From Enterobacter hormaechei subsp. hoffmannii (lineage in GTDB: Bacteria; Pseudomonadota; Gammaproteobacteria; Enterobacterales; Enterobacteriaceae): a DNA stretch of 64,000 bases. A program made the translations under genes and the position numbers. Location: contig NZ_CP017186.1 of NCBI RefSeq assembly GCF_001729745.1, positions 1,302,001-1,366,000 of the forward strand, read 5' to 3'. The first letter of the stretch is position 1; each line of letters begins with the position of its first letter. Under the pieces are notes generated by a model that ran no database searches, was not told the DNA's origin, and saw only the letters and a program-made list of their open reading frames with translations. This document shows, piece by piece, positions 60,334 to 64,000 of this stretch.

Positions 60334-60368
60334 TAAATGCATCACCTGTCCCTTATGAGGAACACACA

Positions 60369-62057
60369 ATGTCGTCAGATAAATACCGCAAGCAGGATGT
60401 CCGCGCCGCGCGCGGCACCACGCTCACCGCAAAAAGCTGGCTCACCGAAGCACCGCTGCGCATGTTGATGAACAACCTTGATCCTGAGGTAGCAGAGAAT
60501 CCCCATGAGCTGGTGGTCTACGGCGGCATTGGCCGCGCCGCGCGCAACTGGGCGTGCTATGACGCGATTGTTGAGTCTTTGACGAATCTCGAAAACGACG
60601 AAACGCTGCTGGTGCAATCCGGCAAACCGGTTGGCGTATTCAAAACCCATAAAAATGCGCCCCGTGTGCTGATTGCCAACTCCAACCTGGTGCCGCACTG
60701 GGCGACGTGGGAACACTTCAACGAGCTGGACGCAAAAGGGCTGGCCATGTACGGCCAGATGACCGCGGGTAGCTGGATCTACATCGGCAGCCAGGGGATT
60801 GTGCAGGGCACCTATGAAACCTTCGTGGAAGCGGGCCGACAGCACTATAACGGCTCACTGAAAGGCCGCTGGGTGCTCACCGCCGGACTGGGCGGCATGG
60901 GCGGCGCGCAGCCACTGGCCGCGACGCTGGCGGGCGCGTGCTCCCTGAATATTGAGTGCCAGCAGAGCCGCATCGATTTCCGTCTGCGTACCCGCTATGT
61001 TGATGAACAGGCCGACAACCTCGATGACGCGCTGGCGCGCATCAAAAAGTACACCGCTGAAGGCAAAGCCGTGTCGGTTGCCCTGTGCGGCAACGCGGCG
61101 GATATTCTGCCGGAACTGGTGGCGCGCGGCGTGCGTCCGGATCTGGTCACCGACCAGACCAGCGCTCACGATCCGCTCCACGGCTATCTGCCAAAAGGCT
61201 GGACGTGGGAAGATTACCAGCAAAAAGCGGAAACCGATCCTGAGGGCACGGTACTGGCGGCTAAACGCGCCATGGCGGAACACGTCTCCGCGATGCTCGC
61301 CTTCAGTAAGATGGGGATTCCGACCTTTGATTACGGGAATAACATCCGCCAGATGGCGAAAGAGATGGGGGTGAATAACGCCTTTGACTTCCCCGGTTTC
61401 GTGCCCGCCTATATTCGTCCGCTGTTCTGCCGCGGCATCGGGCCGTTCCGCTGGGTTGCCCTCTCCGGCGACCCGGAGGATATCTACAAAACCGACGCCA
61501 GAGTAAAAGAGATTGTCGCCGACGACGAACATCTGCACCGCTGGCTGGACATGGCGCGCGAGCGCATTAATTTTCAGGGCTTACCGGCGCGTATCTGCTG
61601 GGTCGGGCTGGAGTGGCGGCAAAAACTCGGCCTCGCCTTTAACGAAATGGTGCGCAGCGGCGAAGTCTCCGCGCCGATCGTCATTGGCCGCGACCACCTG
61701 GACTCCGGCTCTGTCGCCAGTCCGAACCGTGAAACCGAAGCCATGCGCGACGGCTCGGATGCGGTCTCCGACTGGCCGCTGCTGAATGCCCTGCTGAACA
61801 CCGCCAGTGGCGCAACCTGGGTGTCGCTGCACCACGGCGGCGGCGTCGGGATGGGCTTCTCCCAGCACTCCGGGATGGTCATCGTCTGTGACGGTACCGA
61901 CGAAGCGGCGGCACGTATTGCTCGCGTGCTGCATAACGACCCGGCAACCGGCGTAATGCGCCACGCGGATGCGGGTTACGAGATTGCCATTGATTGTGCC
62001 AAAGAGCAGGGCCTGAACCTGCCGATGATCCCCGCCACACAAGGAAAGCCTGCATGA
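60369..62057 (+). CDS. hutU: Urocanate hydratase
   Basis: HutU converts urocanate to 4-imidazolone-5-propionate with tightly bound NAD+. The 562-residue protein begins [20 protein letters not shown] and contains the NAD-binding segment [20 protein letters not shown] (about 174-193), [18 protein letters not shown], and the active-site Cys region [19 protein letters not shown] (about 401-419). ATG 60369 follows TGAGGAACACACA. It overlaps hutH by four bases (ATGA). Confidence 0.97.
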   Translation: MSSDKYRKQDVRAARGTTLTAKSWLTEAPLRMLMNNLDPEVAENPHELVVYGGIGRAARNWACYDAIVESLTNLENDETLLVQSGKPVGVFKTHKNAPRVLIANSNLVPHWATWEHFNELDAKGLAMYGQMTAGSWIYIGSQGIVQGTYETFVEAGRQHYNGSLKGRWVLTAGLGGMGGAQPLAATLAGACSLNIECQQSRIDFRLRTRYVDEQADNLDDALARIKKYTAEGKAVSVALCGNAADILPELVARGVRPDLVTDQTSAHDPLHGYLPKGWTWEDYQQKAETDPEGTVLAAKRAMAEHVSAMLAFSKMGIPTFDYGNNIRQMAKEMGVNNAFDFPGFVPAYIRPLFCRGIGPFRWVALSGDPEDIYKTDARVKEIVADDEHLHRWLDMARERINFQGLPARICWVGLEWRQKLGLAFNEMVRSGEVSAPIVIGRDHLDSGSVASPNRETEAMRDGSDAVSDWPLLNALLNTASGATWVSLHHGGGVGMGFSQHSGMVIVCDGTDEAAARIARVLHNDPATGVMRHADAGYEIAIDCAKEQGLNLPMIPATQGKPA

Positions 62058-63574
62058 ACGCGTTAACACTTACTCCCGGCTCTCTGACGCTCAAACAGCT
62101 GCGTCACGTCTGGCGTCAGCCGGTGACACTCGCCCTTGATGAAAGCGCCCACCGTGCCATTAATGACAGCGTGGCCTGCGTGGAGGCGATTGTAGCGGAG
62201 GGGCGCACCGCCTACGGCATCAATACCGGGTTTGGCCTGCTGGCGCAGACCCGCATTGCCACGCACGATCTGGAGAATTTACAGCGTTCGCTTGTGCTCT
62301 CGCACGCGGCGGGCGTTGGCCAGCCGCTGGACGATGAGATCGTCCGCCTGATGATGGTGTTGAAAATCAACAGCCTGGCGCGTGGGTTTTCCGGCATTCG
62401 TCTGAGCGTGATCCAGGCGCTGATGGCGCTGGTCAATGCGGAAGTTTATCCGTGGATCCCGGCGAAGGGCTCCGTTGGAGCTTCCGGCGATCTGGCACCG
62501 CTGGCGCATATGTCACTGCTCCTGCTGGGTGAAGGCAAGGCGCGCTGGCAAGGGGAGTGGCTGCCTGCGAAAGAGGCGCTGAAAAAAGCCGGCTTAGCGC
62601 CGATTACTCTTGCAGCAAAAGAAGGGCTGGCGCTGCTCAACGGCACGCAGGCGTCGACGGCCTTTGCGCTGCGCGGTCTGTTTGAAGCAGAGGATCTGTT
62701 CGCCTCCGCGGTGGTGTGTGGTGCGCTGACCACTGAAGCGGTACTCGGCTCGCGTCGTCCGTTCGATGCCCGCATCCACGAGGTGCGCGGCCAGCGTGGT
62801 CAGATTGATGCCGCAGCCATGTACCGCCACGTACTTACCGATACCAGCGACATTGCCGATTCGCATCACAACTGCGAGAAGGTGCAGGATCCGTATTCTC
62901 TGCGCTGCCAGCCGCAGGTGATGGGCGCATGCCTGACACAGCTTCGCCAGGCGGCAGAAGTGCTGCTGGTGGAGGCCAATGCGGTGTCCGACAACCCACT
63001 GGTGTTTGCTCAGGAAAACGAGGTGGTCTCCGGCGGCAACTTCCACGCCGAGCCGGTGGCGATGGCCGCAGATAATATCGCGCTGGCGATTGCCGAAATC
63101 GGAGCCTTGTCCGAGCGTCGAATCGCACTAATGATGGATAAACACATGTCCCAGCTGCCGCCATTCCTGGTGCGCAACGGTGGGGTGAACTCGGGCTTTA
63201 TGATCGCCCAGGTCACCGCCGCAGCACTGGCAAGCGAAAACAAAGCCCTGTCGCATCCGCACAGCGTGGACAGCCTGCCAACGTCAGCAAATCAGGAAGA
63301 TCACGTTTCGATGGCCCCGGCTGCCGGGCGTCGACTGTGGGAGATGGCCTCCAACACCCGCGGCGTGCTGGCGGTGGAATGGCTGGCGGCGTGTCAGGGT
63401 ATTGATTTGCGCGAAGGGCTAAAATCCAGCCCGCTGCTGGAGCAGGCGCGTCATACGCTGCGCGAGCACGTTACGCACTACGATGAGGACCGCTTCTTTG
63501 CGCCGGATATTGATAAGGCGATACAGCTTCTGGAAGAAGAAACCCTTGCAGGACTGCTACCTTCCGTGCTGTGA
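62054..63574 (+). CDS. hutH: Histidine ammonia-lyase
   Basis: HutH removes ammonia from L-histidine to give trans-urocanate, the first step of the pathway. The 506-residue protein has the Ala-Ser-Gly triad that forms the MIO cofactor in [20 protein letters not shown] (about 137-156), plus [10 protein letters not shown] (about 53-62), [10 protein letters not shown] and [15 protein letters not shown]. The start at 62054 follows AAGGAAAGCC; the longer in-frame start at 61994 would lie in hutU. hutUH is the second hut transcription unit. Confidence 0.97.
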   Translation: MNALTLTPGSLTLKQLRHVWRQPVTLALDESAHRAINDSVACVEAIVAEGRTAYGINTGFGLLAQTRIATHDLENLQRSLVLSHAAGVGQPLDDEIVRLMMVLKINSLARGFSGIRLSVIQALMALVNAEVYPWIPAKGSVGASGDLAPLAHMSLLLLGEGKARWQGEWLPAKEALKKAGLAPITLAAKEGLALLNGTQASTAFALRGLFEAEDLFASAVVCGALTTEAVLGSRRPFDARIHEVRGQRGQIDAAAMYRHVLTDTSDIADSHHNCEKVQDPYSLRCQPQVMGACLTQLRQAAEVLLVEANAVSDNPLVFAQENEVVSGGNFHAEPVAMAADNIALAIAEIGALSERRIALMMDKHMSQLPPFLVRNGGVNSGFMIAQVTAAALASENKALSHPHSVDSLPTSANQEDHVSMAPAAGRRLWEMASNTRGVLAVEWLAACQGIDLREGLKSSPLLEQARHTLREHVTHYDEDRFFAPDIDKAIQLLEEETLAGLLPSVL

Positions 63575-63582
63575 TTTTTTTG

Positions 63583-63659
63583 CCCGGTGGCGCTGCGCTT
63601 ACCGGGCCTACGAATACGAAATGTAGTCCGGGTAAGGCGTAGCCGCCACCCGGCTTTTT
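63583..63659. repeat. REP pair after hutH, with terminator
   Basis: Two inverted REP units (63583-63611 and 63627-63655). The second has stem CCGGGT / ACCCGG and is followed by a seven-T run, so it terminates hutUH just before the convergent ybhB stop. Confidence 0.8.
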
Positions 63660-64000
63660 TTATGAATACATCGCCGTAATCGACGCGCTGCCCAGCGAAT
63701 GGAAATGGACGTTAAAGCCTACCATTGCCCCGCTTGCCCCTTCGTCAACCTCAATCTTGTCCACATCCAGCGCGTGCACCGTGAAGATATAGCGGTGCGT
63801 TTCCCCTTTTGGCGGCGCCGCGCCGCCGTAGCCCGCTTTGCCAAAGTCCGTGCGGGTCTGAATCGCACCGTCGGGCAGGGCAACCAGATCGGAACCGGAA
63901 CCCTGCGGCAGCACGCGGGTGTCGGCGGGCAGGTTTGCCACGATCCAGTGCCACCAGCCCGAGCCGGTTGGCGCATCCGGATCGTAGCAGGTCACGACAA
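63660..64000 (-). CDS. ybhB: YbhB, PEBP-family (Raf kinase inhibitor-like) protein, 5' end outside window
   Basis: The visible 113 residues are the C-terminal part of a phosphatidylethanolamine-binding-protein family member, nearly identical to E. coli YbhB (158 residues). The ligand-site motifs YDPDAPTGSGWWHWIV (conserved Asp-Pro-Asp-Ala-Pro) and PPKGETHRYIFTVHAL are present, and it ends FHSLGSASITAMYS. Its cellular role is not settled. The first 45 or so residues lie beyond base 64000; an internal ATG at 63995 is not the start. Confidence 0.95.
   Translation of the reverse strand, partial: VVTCYDPDAPTGSGWWHWIVANLPADTRVLPQGSGSDLVALPDGAIQTRTDFGKAGYGGAAPPKGETHRYIFTVHALDVDKIEVDEGASGAMVGFNVHFHSLGSASITAMYS

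Overview
This window is chromosomal backbone of a gammaproteobacterium of the Enterobacteriaceae. Protein similarity and gene order match the kdp-gltA-sdh-suc-cyd-tol-nadA-gal-mod-bio side of the E. coli map. A complete histidine utilisation (hut) cluster between ybhC and ybhB, REP elements of the enteric type, and the absence of the E. coli genes ybgA and dtpD beside phr point to Enterobacter or a close relative (Lelliottia, Leclercia, Klebsiella). The species cannot be fixed from the sequence alone. I see no insertion sequence, integrated prophage, CRISPR array or rRNA gene.

Layout. 1-4225 (minus): kdpFABC high-affinity potassium pump, with kdpC cut by the window edge. 4536-5239: ybfA, then a short uncharacterised transcription unit with a structured leader and a 35-residue ORF. 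5341-10641 (plus): phr, ybgI, the 5-oxoprolinase genes pxpBCA and nei. 10726-22400: gltA (minus) divergent from sdhCDAB-sucABCD (plus), a large part of the TCA cycle, ending in a likely SdhX sRNA. 22398-27862: mngR and mngAB for 2-O-alpha-mannosyl-D-glycerate uptake and cleavage. 28542-31683: cydABX-ybgE, the bd-I oxidase. 31832-37415: ybgC-tolQRAB-pal-cpoB, the Tol-Pal envelope machine. 37577-38058: a tRNA cluster (four Lys, one Val). 38388-41567: nadA-pnuC, zitB, ybgS. 41872-48272: aroG, gpmA and galETKM. 48474-55718: modF, modE, acrZ, modABC, ybhA, pgl. 55822-57105: ybhC. 57329-63574: hutIGC and hutUH. 63660-64000: ybhB, cut by the window edge.

Much of the control is readable. Near-consensus or perfect sites are present for KdpE, CRP (sdh, mng), FNR (cydA), NadR (nadA), TyrR (aroG), Fur (gpmA), GalR (both gal operators), ModE (modA), HutC (hutI and hutU) and NAC (hutU). 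REP elements often supply the terminators between convergent genes.

The most unusual points are: an intact, unoccupied lambda-type attB site (perfect 15-bp core) between ybhC and hut; the orphan small-ORF transcript at about 4925-5239; a stranded 18-nt copy of a tRNA-Lys 3' end after the tRNA cluster; and a long imperfect hairpin ahead of sucA. No wholly new multi-gene system is evident; nearly every gene is a recognisable conserved enterobacterial gene.
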